This document shows, in pieces, positions 44,255 through 52,308 of a DNA stretch of 64,000 nucleotides (within the stretch, counting starts at the first letter, position 1; each line of letters starts with the position of its first letter). Where the stretch lies: assembly GCA_016717005.1 (NCBI GenBank), contig JADJUF010000023.1, forward strand, positions 77,414 to 141,413. The letters run 5' to 3'. Both the position numbers and the translations under genes were made by a program. The DNA comes from Myxococcales bacterium (GTDB lineage: Bacteria; Myxococcota_A; Polyangia; Haliangiales; Haliangiaceae). Under the pieces are notes generated by a model, which saw only the letters and a list, made by a program, of their open reading frames with translations, did not search any database and was not told the DNA's origin.

Positions 44255-45139
44255 TCAGGCGTGGGTGACGAGCACCGAGCACGGCGCGTGGCGCATGATC
44301 TGCCCGGCCACCGACCCGAGCAGCAGCCGGCGCACGCCGCCGGCGCCGTAGGTGCCGATCGCGACCAGGTCGACGCCGAACGTGGTGGCCTCCTCGACCA
44401 CGACCTCGACGGGGGGGCCTTGCCGGAGCGAGAACCGCAGCCGGCGCCCGGCCGCGGTCTCGGCGGCGACCAGCTCGTCGCCGCGGGTCTGGGGGCCCTG
44501 GGTCAGGGCCTCGCGCAGCGCCGCCATGGCGTGGGTGCGCTCGCCGAGCGCCGCCAGGCCCATGCTGCCGGCCGGGTAGTGCCAGGCGTAGACCGCCTCG
44601 ACGTCGGCCTCGGCGGTCGCGAGCGCGCGCGCCACCTCGAGCGCGCGCGCGGCCGGCGGCGCGAAGTCGGTGGCGACCAGGACCCGGGTGAACGGCCCGC
44701 TGGTGCGACCACGCGCGATCAACACCGGCCGCGGCGCGCTGTGGGCGACCTTCTCGGCCACGCTGCCGAGCACCAGGCGCTTGACGCCGGTGCGGCCGGC
44801 GCTGCCGACCACGACGAGATCGACGTCGAGGCCCTCGGCCAGCTCGCAGATCTCGTCGCTGGCGCGGCCGCGCTTGCGCACCGACGTCACCTCGACGCCG
44901 GCCGCGACGGCGCGCTCGACCCGCTCGGCCAGCTGGGTCTCGGTGTACTCGGCCAGGTGGGCCTCGAAGTCGCCCATGGTCGCGGCGCTGATGTCGAGCG
45001 CGATCGCGCTGTTGTCGTGGGGCTCCTCGATCGTCGCGATCGTGAGCTTGGCGCCGGTGTGCCGGGCCAGGCCGATCGCGCGGTCGAGCGCGAGATCCGA
45101 TGGGGACGACAGATCGGAGGCCGCGAGGATGTGGCGCAT
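44255..45139 (-). CDS. Tandem universal stress protein
   Basis: From ATG 45139 the 294-residue protein has two UspA domains. Each has an N-terminal strand with conserved Asp (ILAASDLS and VLVATDFA) and a C-terminal ATP-binding loop of the form GxxGxxxxxxxxxGS (GSAGRTGVKRLVLGSVA and GTYGAGGVRRLLLGSVA). Both nucleotide loops are intact. Usp proteins aid survival under osmotic, oxidative or starvation stress. It stands alone upstream of the regulator nhaR. Confidence 0.93.
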   Translation of the reverse strand: MRHILAASDLSSPSDLALDRAIGLARHTGAKLTIATIEEPHDNSAIALDISAATMGDFEAHLAEYTETQLAERVERAVAAGVEVTSVRKRGRASDEICELAEGLDVDLVVVGSAGRTGVKRLVLGSVAEKVAHSAPRPVLIARGRTSGPFTRVLVATDFAPPAARALEVARALATAEADVEAVYAWHYPAGSMGLAALGERTHAMAALREALTQGPQTRGDELVAAETAAGRRLRFSLRQGPPVEVVVEEATTFGVDLVAIGTYGAGGVRRLLLGSVAGQIMRHAPCSVLVTHA

Positions 45140-45304
45140 GGGTACCTCCACGATGGCGACCCTGGCGCGGCTGTCAACCGATCGGGGGCAGCGTCGTCGG
45201 GCCGCCGCCGATCGCGGTCAGCGCCCTCCCTGGCGGCGGCGCAAGAACGTCGGCCTCGAACGCGAGATCTGCGCGGTGCGCGCGCGCGCCGCGGCGTGCT
45301 CGGG

Positions 45305-46219
45305 TCAGCGGGCGGTCGGGCCCGGCGTGCCCATGTGCTGCCGCGCCAGCTCGATCAGCGCGGCGACGCCCGGGTGGCGGACCCGGCGCTCGAGCGACAG
45401 GGCGAAGTAGCTCTCGACCAGGCCGGTCAGGCGCCCGACCGGCCGCGCGCCCAGGCCCTCCTCGACCTCGCTCTTGAGCGCGGCGCGGACCGGGAACAGC
45501 CCGCGCCCGGCGGCGCCGAGCGCCCGCAGCGTGCCGGCGTCGTCGATCTCGCCGACGGTGTTGACGTGCAGGTCGCGGTCGGCGAGCCAGCGCTCGAGGC
45601 CGCGGCGCAGGGTCGCGTCGGGCCCCGGCATCAGGAACGGCGCGCCCGCCAGCGACCGCGGGAACCCTCGCCGGTAGCGCGCCGCCAGCTCGGCGGTCGC
45701 GTAGAGCATGATCTCCGACGCGCCGAGCGCGTGGGCGTGGAGCTTGAGGCCGCCGCGGTGCACCGGCACCGCGTCGCTGAGGATCGCGTGCAGCCGGCCC
45801 GCGCCGAGCTCCTGCACCAGCCGCTCGATCGTGTCCTGGCGGATGCGGATCGAGGCGTCGCCCTGCGCGTCGAGCGCCGGCAGCAACAGCCGGCTGACCA
45901 GGGTCTTGGGGATCGCGCCGACCGCGCCGATCTCGAGGCGGCGCAGCGGCGCGACCCGCCCGCGCGCGAAGTCGAGCAGCTCGGCGCCGATCCGGAAGAT
46001 CTCGCCGGCGTACTGCTGGACGTCGCGGCCGAACGGCGTCAGCACCAGCGTCCGGCCCCGGCGCTCGAACAGCGGCTCCCCCAGCGCCTCCTCGAGCGAG
46101 CGCAGCTGCACGCTCAAGGTCGAGTGGGTCAGGTTGAGCGTGCCCGCGGCCTTCGCGAGCCCGCCCTCGCGCGCGATCGTCCAGAAGTAGAACAGGTGCT
46201 GGTAGTTGAGCCACGCCAT
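45305..46219 (-). CDS. nhaR: LysR-family regulator, NhaR type
   Basis: The ATG at 46219 gives 304 residues. The N-terminal helix-turn-helix (WLNYQHLFYFWTIAREGGLAKAAGTLNLTHSTLSVQLRSLEEALGEPLFERRGRTLVLTPFG) closely follows NhaR, the Na+-responsive activator of nhaA and osmC in E. coli. The effector-binding half spans about 90-295. It is divergent from the Usp-KamA operon with 94 bases between starts, so it is the likely regulator of that operon, perhaps in response to Na+ or osmolarity. Confidence 0.85.
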   Translation of the reverse strand: MAWLNYQHLFYFWTIAREGGLAKAAGTLNLTHSTLSVQLRSLEEALGEPLFERRGRTLVLTPFGRDVQQYAGEIFRIGAELLDFARGRVAPLRRLEIGAVGAIPKTLVSRLLLPALDAQGDASIRIRQDTIERLVQELGAGRLHAILSDAVPVHRGGLKLHAHALGASEIMLYATAELAARYRRGFPRSLAGAPFLMPGPDATLRRGLERWLADRDLHVNTVGEIDDAGTLRALGAAGRGLFPVRAALKSEVEEGLGARPVGRLTGLVESYFALSLERRVRHPGVAALIELARQHMGTPGPTAR

Positions 46220-46228
46220 CGGGCAATG

Positions 46229-46256
46229 GTTGACTGAAACGACATCTGGCGTCAAT
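46229..46256. promoter_or_regulatory. Candidate LysR-type operator between nhaR and the Usp operon
   Basis: The divergent gap has an inverted pair TTGAC (46230-46234) and GTCAA (46251-46255). Each arm is also a -35-like element for one direction. GATAAT at 46290-46295 is -10-like for the plus strand. GGAGGA precedes the GTG start at 46314. Exact boundaries cannot be fixed by eye. Confidence 0.4.
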
Positions 46257-46313
46257 CTTTCGAACTGGACGACATAGGCCCCGTGCCGAGATAATGAGCG
46301 TGGAGGAACCGAA

Positions 46314-47084
46314 GTGCCGAACCACGCCCCCAGTCACCTGTCCCAGCCGTCGCGGAGCCACCGCGGTGCCGCGCTCCTGGCCTTCGCCGGGCCGCCCGCG
46401 CCCGAGGTGCTGGCGACGATGACGGCCTGCGCCGCCAACCTCGATCGGCAGCTGGCCGTCGCCACCACCGGGGTCCGCCCCGGCGGCGTCATCGCCATCG
46501 ACACCGAGATCGATCAGATCGCCGCGGTCGTCCGGCGCCGCGCGATCGCGATCGTGGTCGTGGCCAGCGCCACCGCCGCGCGCATCGTCCGGCGCCTCGC
46601 GATCCGGACCCGCCGACCGGTGCTCGTGGCCCGGACCCGCCAGCGCTGGCACCTGGTGCTGGCCGCCACCGATCTGTGCGCGCGCGGCGTGCCGGTGGTG
46701 ACGGTCGCGACCGGGCTCGCGTCGGTCAGCGGGGCCGCGGCGCTGGTGCTCCACAACGTCGCGCCGACGTGGGCCGCGCCGTCGCGGTCGATCCGCCCGC
46801 TGGCCTCGGCCTCGGTCGCCCGGCAGCTGCGGCGGCTGGCGCGGGTCGCGGCCCGGACCAGCCCGCACCCCCAGGTCATGGTCGCCAGCACGGTCGAGCC
46901 GGCCCGCGCGATCGTCGACGCGATGGTCGCGCGCGACGCCGATCTGCTGGTGGTGGGCATGCGGCGCCCCCGGACCCGCCGGCCGGGCGGCTGCGCCGAG
47001 CGCGTGGTGTCGACCACGCCGGGCAACGTCCTGGTCGTGCCGCTGGGCGCGAGCGTGCGCCCGGGCGGCGAGGGGGGGCCATGA
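46314..47084 (+). CDS. Divergent universal stress protein, first gene of the solute operon
   Basis: The GTG at 46314, nine bases after GGAGGA, gives 256 residues. Two Usp-like halves are visible (AALLAFAGPPAPEVLATM..., VVVVASAT, and VMVASTVEPARAIVDAMVARDADLLVVGM). The ATP-binding loop is degenerate, GMRRPRTRRPGGCAERVV, lacking the GxxGx9G pattern of the other Usp genes, so it may not bind ATP. The stop overlaps the next ATG as ATGA. Confidence 0.75.
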   Translation: MPNHAPSHLSQPSRSHRGAALLAFAGPPAPEVLATMTACAANLDRQLAVATTGVRPGGVIAIDTEIDQIAAVVRRRAIAIVVVASATAARIVRRLAIRTRRPVLVARTRQRWHLVLAATDLCARGVPVVTVATGLASVSGAAALVLHNVAPTWAAPSRSIRPLASASVARQLRRLARVAARTSPHPQVMVASTVEPARAIVDAMVARDADLLVVGMRRPRTRRPGGCAERVVSTTPGNVLVVPLGASVRPGGEGGP

Positions 47085-48412
47085 CGGAGCGCTACCGGGC
47101 CCTGAGCGGGGCCGAGCTGCTGCGCTTGCCTCAGGTGGCGCGGCTCGACGCGCGGACCCGGACCGCGATGGCGGCCGTCGCGGCGGTGCTGCCGTTCCGC
47201 AGCAACCGCTACGTCGTCGAGGAGCTGATCGACTGGGATCGGGTCCCCGACGATCCGATGTTCCAGCTGACGTTCCCCCAGCCGGAGATGTTGGCGCCCG
47301 AGCAGCGCGACCTGCTGACCTCGCTGCCCGCGGGCAGCGCCGCCCACGCCGCGGCGGTGCGCTCGATCCGGACCGCGCTCAACCCGCACCCGGCCGGGCA
47401 GCTCGAGCACAACGTGCCCACGCTCGACGGGCGGCGCCTGCCCGGGCTGCAGCACAAGTACCGCGAGACCGTGCTGTTCTTCCCGAGCCCGGCCCAGACC
47501 TGCCACGCCTACTGCAGCTACTGCTTCCGCTGGCCGCAGTTCGTCGACGCCGGGGCCGATCGGTTCGCGGCGCGCGAGGTCGACGATCTGATCGCGTACC
47601 TCCGGCTCCACCCCGAGGTCACGAGCGTGCTGATCACCGGCGGCGATCCGATGATCATGCGCAGCGCGGTGCTGCGTCGGTACATCGGGCCACTCCTGGC
47701 CGCCGACCTCCCCAACCTGGCCAGCGTCCGCGTCGGCACCAAGTCGGTCGCGTACTGGCCGCAGCGCTTCGTCGATGACGACGACGCCGACGACGTGCTG
47801 CGCCTGTTCGAGGAGGTGATCGCGGCCGGCAAGAACCTGGCGCTGATGGCGCACTACAGCCATCCGCGCGAGCTGGCCACCGCGTCGGCCCAGCGGGCGG
47901 CGGCGCGGATCCGCGCGACCGGCGCGGTGATCCGGGCGCAGGCGCCGGTGATCCGGCACGTCAACGACCGCGCCGAGGCCTGGGCCGAGCTGTGGCGCGC
48001 CGAGGTCAAGCTCGGGATCGTGCCGTACTACATGTTCGTCGCGCGCGACACCGGCGCCCGGCGCTACTTCGAGGTGCCGCTCGTGACGGCGTGGTCGATC
48101 TACCGCGACGCGCTGGCGGGCGTGTCGGGCCTGGCGCGGACCGTGCGCGGGCCGTCGATGAGCACGACCTCGGGCAAGGTCGTGATCGACGGCGTGGCCT
48201 CGATCGCGGGCAGCGACGTGTTCGTCCTGCGCTACCTGCAAGCCCGCGATCCCGATCGGGTCGGACAGCCGTTCTTCGCCGAGTACGACGCCCACGCGAC
48301 CTGGTTCGACGACCTGCGGCCGGCGCTCGGCGGCGAGCGGAGCTGGTTCTCGTCATCGGACTTACCCGGGCACGCGCGCCCGCGCCTGCCGGTGCTGCGA
48401 GGTGCGGCGTGA
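47081..48412 (+). CDS. KamA-family radical SAM protein (amino acid 2,3-aminomutase-like)
   Basis: The 443-residue protein has the radical SAM CxxxCxxC as C141, C145, C148 (QTCHAYCSYCFRWPQ), the SAM-binding GGDP at 187-190 (VLITGGDPMIM), and a candidate PLP Lys at about 366 (STTSGKVVIDG). KamA enzymes convert lysine to beta-lysine or glutamate to beta-glutamate. The cluster loop differs from classic lysine 2,3-aminomutase (CSMYCRHCTR), so the substrate may differ. GTGA overlap with the aminotransferase. Role in compatible-solute synthesis is inferred from the operon. Confidence 0.8.
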   Translation: MTERYRALSGAELLRLPQVARLDARTRTAMAAVAAVLPFRSNRYVVEELIDWDRVPDDPMFQLTFPQPEMLAPEQRDLLTSLPAGSAAHAAAVRSIRTALNPHPAGQLEHNVPTLDGRRLPGLQHKYRETVLFFPSPAQTCHAYCSYCFRWPQFVDAGADRFAAREVDDLIAYLRLHPEVTSVLITGGDPMIMRSAVLRRYIGPLLAADLPNLASVRVGTKSVAYWPQRFVDDDDADDVLRLFEEVIAAGKNLALMAHYSHPRELATASAQRAAARIRATGAVIRAQAPVIRHVNDRAEAWAELWRAEVKLGIVPYYMFVARDTGARRYFEVPLVTAWSIYRDALAGVSGLARTVRGPSMSTTSGKVVIDGVASIAGSDVFVLRYLQARDPDRVGQPFFAEYDAHATWFDDLRPALGGERSWFSSSDLPGHARPRLPVLRGAA

Positions 48413-49698
48413 CCCCGCTGATCGACCTCGATCCGCGGGTCGACGGGCTGGTCGTGTCGCCGACGCTGGCGGCGCGGGTGCGCGCGAACGAGCTGGCCCA
48501 GGCCGGCCGCCGGGTCTACCGGTTCGGCCTCGGCCAGTCGCCGTTCCCGGTGCCGGCGCCGGTGGTGGCGGCGCTCCGGGCCGCGGCCGGCGAGAAGGAC
48601 TACCTGCCGCCGGGCGGCCTGCCGGCGCTCCAGGCGGCGGTCGTGGACTACCACCGCCGTCGCCACGGCCTCACCTTCGCGGCCGACGACGTCGTGATCG
48701 GACCGGGCTCGAAGGAGCTCTTGTTCCTGTTGCAGCTCGCGTTCGCGGGCGACGTGATGGTGCCGACGCCGAGCTGGGTGTCGTACGTGCCGCAGGCGCG
48801 CCTGGCCGGGCGGGTGGTGGTCCGGGTGCCCGGCGGCGGGCGCCACGGGTTGATGGTCGATCCCGACGAGCTCGATCGCCTGTGCCGCACCGGCCCCGGG
48901 CGCCCACGCCTGCTGGTGATCAACAGCCCCTCGAACCCGACCGGCCTGGCGTACACCGGCGACGAGCTCGAGCGCCTGGCCGCGGTGTGCCGGGCCCACG
49001 CGGTCGTGGTCGTGTCCGACGAGATCTACGGCGAGCTCACGGTCGTCGGCGAGCACCGATCGCTGGCGCGGGCCTACCCCGAGGGCACGATCGTCGCGTC
49101 GGGGCTGTCGAAGTGGTGCGGCGCCGGCGGCTGGCGGCTCGGCACGATGGCGTTCCCGCCGACGCTGATCGCGCTCCGGCGCGCGATGATCGCGATCGCC
49201 AGCGAGACCTACTCGTCCACCAGCGCGCCGATCCAGCACGCGGCGGTGGTCGCGTTCCGGCCCAACGGCGAGGTCGAGGCGTACCTGGCCGAGGTCCGGC
49301 GGCTGCTGGCCGCGCTGCTCTTGTGGTCTGGCACCGAGCTGATGGGGGCCGGGCTCGACGTGCCCGAGGCCGCCGGCGGGTTCTACCTGTTTCCCAGCTT
49401 CGCGGAGCTGCGGCCGCAGCTGGCCCGGCTGGGCATCCACGACGACGTCGCGCTGGTCGACCGCCTGCTCACGCGCACCGGCGTGATGGCGCTGCCTGGG
49501 AGCGCGTTCGGGATGGCGCCCGGCGACCTGCGCCTGCGGCTGGCGCTGGTCGACTTCGACGGCGCGCGCGCGCTCACCGCGGCCGCGCGCGAGGTCATCG
49601 GCCGCGGGTTCCTCGAGCGCTACCTGACCCCGACCTGGGAGGCCGTGACGGCGATCGTCGCGTGGTGCCAGGAAGTGCGCGCGGAGGCGTCGCCGTGA
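48409..49698 (+). CDS. Class I/II PLP-dependent aminotransferase
   Basis: The GTG at 48409 overlaps the previous stop and gives 429 residues. Fold type I residues are clear: SPSNPTG at 173-179, DEIYGE (D204, Y207), Schiff-base Lys235 in SGLSKWCGAGGWRLG, and Arg243. SSTSAPIQHAAVVAF fits aspartate-aminotransferase-like enzymes of subgroup I-gamma. It is not EctB, which is class III. The C-terminal 30 residues are an extra helix. The likely substrate is an amino acid or oxo acid of the operon's pathway. Confidence 0.9.
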   Translation: MTPLIDLDPRVDGLVVSPTLAARVRANELAQAGRRVYRFGLGQSPFPVPAPVVAALRAAAGEKDYLPPGGLPALQAAVVDYHRRRHGLTFAADDVVIGPGSKELLFLLQLAFAGDVMVPTPSWVSYVPQARLAGRVVVRVPGGGRHGLMVDPDELDRLCRTGPGRPRLLVINSPSNPTGLAYTGDELERLAAVCRAHAVVVVSDEIYGELTVVGEHRSLARAYPEGTIVASGLSKWCGAGGWRLGTMAFPPTLIALRRAMIAIASETYSSTSAPIQHAAVVAFRPNGEVEAYLAEVRRLLAALLLWSGTELMGAGLDVPEAAGGFYLFPSFAELRPQLARLGIHDDVALVDRLLTRTGVMALPGSAFGMAPGDLRLRLALVDFDGARALTAAAREVIGRGFLERYLTPTWEAVTAIVAWCQEVRAEASP

Positions 49699-50591
49699 CC
49701 GCCGCCGAGCGCAGCGCGCGCGCGCCGGTCCGCGTGCTCGTGGTGACCGATCTCGGCCCGGCCGGCGCGGCGGCGATCGCCGCGGCCGCGGCCCAGGTGC
49801 ACGCGCACGGCGGGCGCCTGGCGGTCATGCACGCGATCCCACCGACGAGCCTGGTGCGCCCGCTGTTCCCGCACTGGGGCACCGACGATCCGATCCGGCA
49901 GGCCGAGCTGCCGATGCACGTGCGCGCGGCGATCGAGGACCAGGTCGCCGCCGCGGTGCCGGACGGGGTCGAGGTCGACGTGTTCGTCGAGAGCGGGGGC
50001 GACGCCGAGTCCGCGCTGGCCCGGGCCGACGCGTGGGACGCCGGGCTGATCGTCGTCGGGCCGACCGCCACCACCGGCATCGACGCCGAGCGCATCGTCC
50101 GCCACGCCCACACGCCGGTGCTGGTCGTGCGCCCGGGGCCCGCCGCGGGCCCGATCGTCGCGTGCACCGACTTCTCGGATCCGGCGCTGCCCGCGGTCGC
50201 GGCCGCGGCCCGCGAGGCGCGGCGCACCGGCGCGCGCCTGGACGTCGTCCACGCGCTCGAGCCGATCCCGATCTCGGTGATGGGGTTCGCGCCGCCGGTG
50301 GCCACCAACGCCTCCTGGGAGGTCGAGCGTCGGCGCGACGCCGAGCAGCGGCTCGACGCCGCGCTCGCGGCGCTCGAGGTCGAGGGCGAGGCCGTCGTCG
50401 TCGACGGCCCGGTCATCGCGGGCCTGGTCGAGGCCGCCGAGGCCCGCGGCGCGCGGATGCTCGTGGTCGGCACGGTCGGGCGCACCGGGCTGACCCGGTT
50501 CTTGCTGGGCAGCACCGCCGAGGCGCTGGTGCGGTCGTCGCCGTGCTCGACCCTGGTGGTCCGGCTGCACCGCGATCGGAGCTTGGTGTGA
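49695..50591 (+). CDS. Tandem universal stress protein in the solute operon
   Basis: The GTG at 49695 overlaps the previous stop. The 298-residue protein has two Usp halves. The second keeps the ATP loop GTVGRTGLTRFLLGSTAE. The first half loop (GPTATTGIDAERIVRHAH) is degenerate. Strand-Asp motifs VLVVTDLGP and IVACTDFSDP are present. Placing a Usp between metabolic genes with 4-base overlaps suggests stoichiometric expression with the enzymes. Confidence 0.92.
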   Translation: MTAAERSARAPVRVLVVTDLGPAGAAAIAAAAAQVHAHGGRLAVMHAIPPTSLVRPLFPHWGTDDPIRQAELPMHVRAAIEDQVAAAVPDGVEVDVFVESGGDAESALARADAWDAGLIVVGPTATTGIDAERIVRHAHTPVLVVRPGPAAGPIVACTDFSDPALPAVAAAAREARRTGARLDVVHALEPIPISVMGFAPPVATNASWEVERRRDAEQRLDAALAALEVEGEAVVVDGPVIAGLVEAAEARGARMLVVGTVGRTGLTRFLLGSTAEALVRSSPCSTLVVRLHRDRSLV

Positions 50592-51070
50592 GCGAGCTGC
50601 TCGAGCTGCGCCCGCCGCGCGCGGGCGACGCCGCCGCGATCTGGCGGATCGCGCCGGCGCAGAACGACGAGCGCGACAGCTGCTACGCGTTCTTGCTGCT
50701 GTGCACGCACTTCGCCGACACCGGCCTGGTCGCGTCCCAGGACGGCGAGATCCTCGGGTTCGCGCTGGGCTACCGCCCGCCGGCGTTCCCGCACGACCTG
50801 TTCGTGTGGCAGCTCGGCACCGTGCCCGGCCCGCGCGGCAGCGGCCTCGCGGCGCGGATGCTGGAGGAGCTGCTGACCCGGCCGGCCTGCCTCGACGCCA
50901 GGTTCCTGTGCATGACCCGCGCCCCCGGCGACCGCGAGCTGTGGCAGGTCCTCGAGGAGGTCGCGCGCCGGCGCGGGGCCTCGTGTCGCGAGGGGCCGTG
51001 CTTCCCGCGGACGCTGTTCGCGCGGCCGCACGTCGACGAGGGGCTGGTCCGGGTCGGGCCGCTGGCCTGA
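50588..51070 (+). CDS. EctA-like (diaminobutyrate acetyltransferase-like) GNAT
   Basis: The GTG at 50588 overlaps the Usp stop and gives 160 residues, near EctA length. ELRPPRAGDAAAIWRIAPAQNDERDSCYAFLLLCTHFADTGLVA, GFALGYRPPAFPHDLFVWQLGTVPGPRGSGLAARMLEELL follow EctA, with the acetyl-CoA loop RGSGLA. EctA acetylates the gamma amine of diaminobutyrate in ectoine synthesis. No EctB or EctC is present here. With the KamA-like gene it could instead acetylate a beta-amino or diamino acid, as AblB does for beta-lysine. This is an inference. Confidence 0.8.
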   Translation: MSELLELRPPRAGDAAAIWRIAPAQNDERDSCYAFLLLCTHFADTGLVASQDGEILGFALGYRPPAFPHDLFVWQLGTVPGPRGSGLAARMLEELLTRPACLDARFLCMTRAPGDRELWQVLEEVARRRGASCREGPCFPRTLFARPHVDEGLVRVGPLA

Positions 51071-51192
51071 TCTTCCAGCGCGGCGCGCTGACCTCGGCGC
51101 CCGCGCGCAGCCGCCTCGCCAGACGGTCTCGCCCGGACCGGGCCGTCACCTCGAGGGGCCAGCCCCGACCCGCGCCTCGACCGCGCGCGCCG

Positions 51193-52308
51193 TCAGCTCG
51201 ACAGCGCGCGCGCGCTGGCGCCAGCGGGCCGCGGCGAGAGCTCCGGGGCGCTGGTCGCGTGGTGGACCGTCTGGGTCGGGAACGCGAACGCCGAGCCGTG
51301 GCGCGCGACGATCTCCATGAACCCCAGCAGGATCTCCTGCCGGATCACCTGAAACTCGGACCAGTCGCTGGTCTCGAACCAGGCCATCACCTCGATGTCG
51401 AGCGACGAGGTGCCCAGCTTCGAGAACCGGACCACGACCGCGTCGGGCCAGATCAGCGGGTGCGCGCGCAGCAGGGCCTCGACGTCGGCCAGGATCGCGC
51501 GCAGCTGATCGGCCCGGGTCTCGTAGACCAGGCCGAGGTTGGTGGCCAGGCGGATGCGATCGCGCGCGGTGAACGACTCGGTGGGTGTGTCGGCCAGCTG
51601 GCCGTTGGGGATGCGCACGGTCGTGCGATCGAGCGTGCGCAGGCGGGTCGAGCGCAGGCCGATCTCCTCGATCGTGCCGACCCGCTCGCCGATGCGGACG
51701 AAGTCGCCGACGCGGAACGGCTGGTCGAGGCCGATCGAGTAGGTGCCGAACAGGTTCTCGACGGTCTTCTGCGCCGCGAGCGCCACGGCGAGGCCGCCGA
51801 TGCCGAGCCCGGCGACCAGGCTGGTCACCGGGATCCCCTGGGTCGCGAGCACCGTCAGGAAGGCCAGCGCGATCAGCAGCGCCTTGACCGTGCGCCCGCC
51901 GATCGACAGGAGCGAGCGCGAGCTGGCGTTGTCGCGCGCCCAGGCGCGCTGCGCGAGCACGTGCTGGCTGACGTCGATCGCGCGGATCAGCAGCCAGAAC
52001 AGGACCACCACGACCGCGGTGCGCAGCCCCTGGTCGACCACGCCGTCGAGGTCGCCGGGCAGCGCCAGCCACGGGCGCGCGATCGCCGCGACCGCGACGG
52101 TGCAGCCGACGCGGATGGGCGTGGCGACGTGGGCGATGACGACGTCGTCCCAGCTGACGTCGGTGTGCCGGGCGCCGCGCGCCAGCACGTACGTGACCAG
52201 CAGCCCCAGGCCGCGCCCGAGCCCCAGGATCACGATCGCCGCGGCGAGGCCGAGCACGTACGGCCACGGGCCGCCGTGCGGCAGCCACGCGTGGACCTGC
52301 TCGATCAC
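51193..52308 (-). CDS. MscS-family mechanosensitive channel
   Basis: The GTG at 52308 overlaps the OtsBA stop (GTGA) and gives 371 residues. There are about five hydrophobic segments, then the pore and beta domain GIPVTSLVAGLGIGGLAVALAAQKTVENLFGTYSIGLDQPFRVGDFVRIGERVGTIEEIGLRSTRLRTLDRTTVRIPNG. The C-terminal alpha-beta domain has WFETSDWSEFQVIRQEILLGFMEIVARHGSAFAFPTQTVH. These channels vent solutes on hypo-osmotic shock. Coupled expression with trehalose synthesis fits osmotic balance. Confidence 0.95.
   Translation of the reverse strand: MIEQVHAWLPHGGPWPYVLGLAAAIVILGLGRGLGLLVTYVLARGARHTDVSWDDVVIAHVATPIRVGCTVAVAAIARPWLALPGDLDGVVDQGLRTAVVVVLFWLLIRAIDVSQHVLAQRAWARDNASSRSLLSIGGRTVKALLIALAFLTVLATQGIPVTSLVAGLGIGGLAVALAAQKTVENLFGTYSIGLDQPFRVGDFVRIGERVGTIEEIGLRSTRLRTLDRTTVRIPNGQLADTPTESFTARDRIRLATNLGLVYETRADQLRAILADVEALLRAHPLIWPDAVVVRFSKLGTSSLDIEVMAWFETSDWSEFQVIRQEILLGFMEIVARHGSAFAFPTQTVHHATSAPELSPRPAGASARALSS

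Noticed and set aside
50588..51070. Ectoine biosynthesis operon
   Set aside because: Only an EctA-like gene is present. EctB is class III and the neighbour is class I/II, and no EctC cupin is seen.
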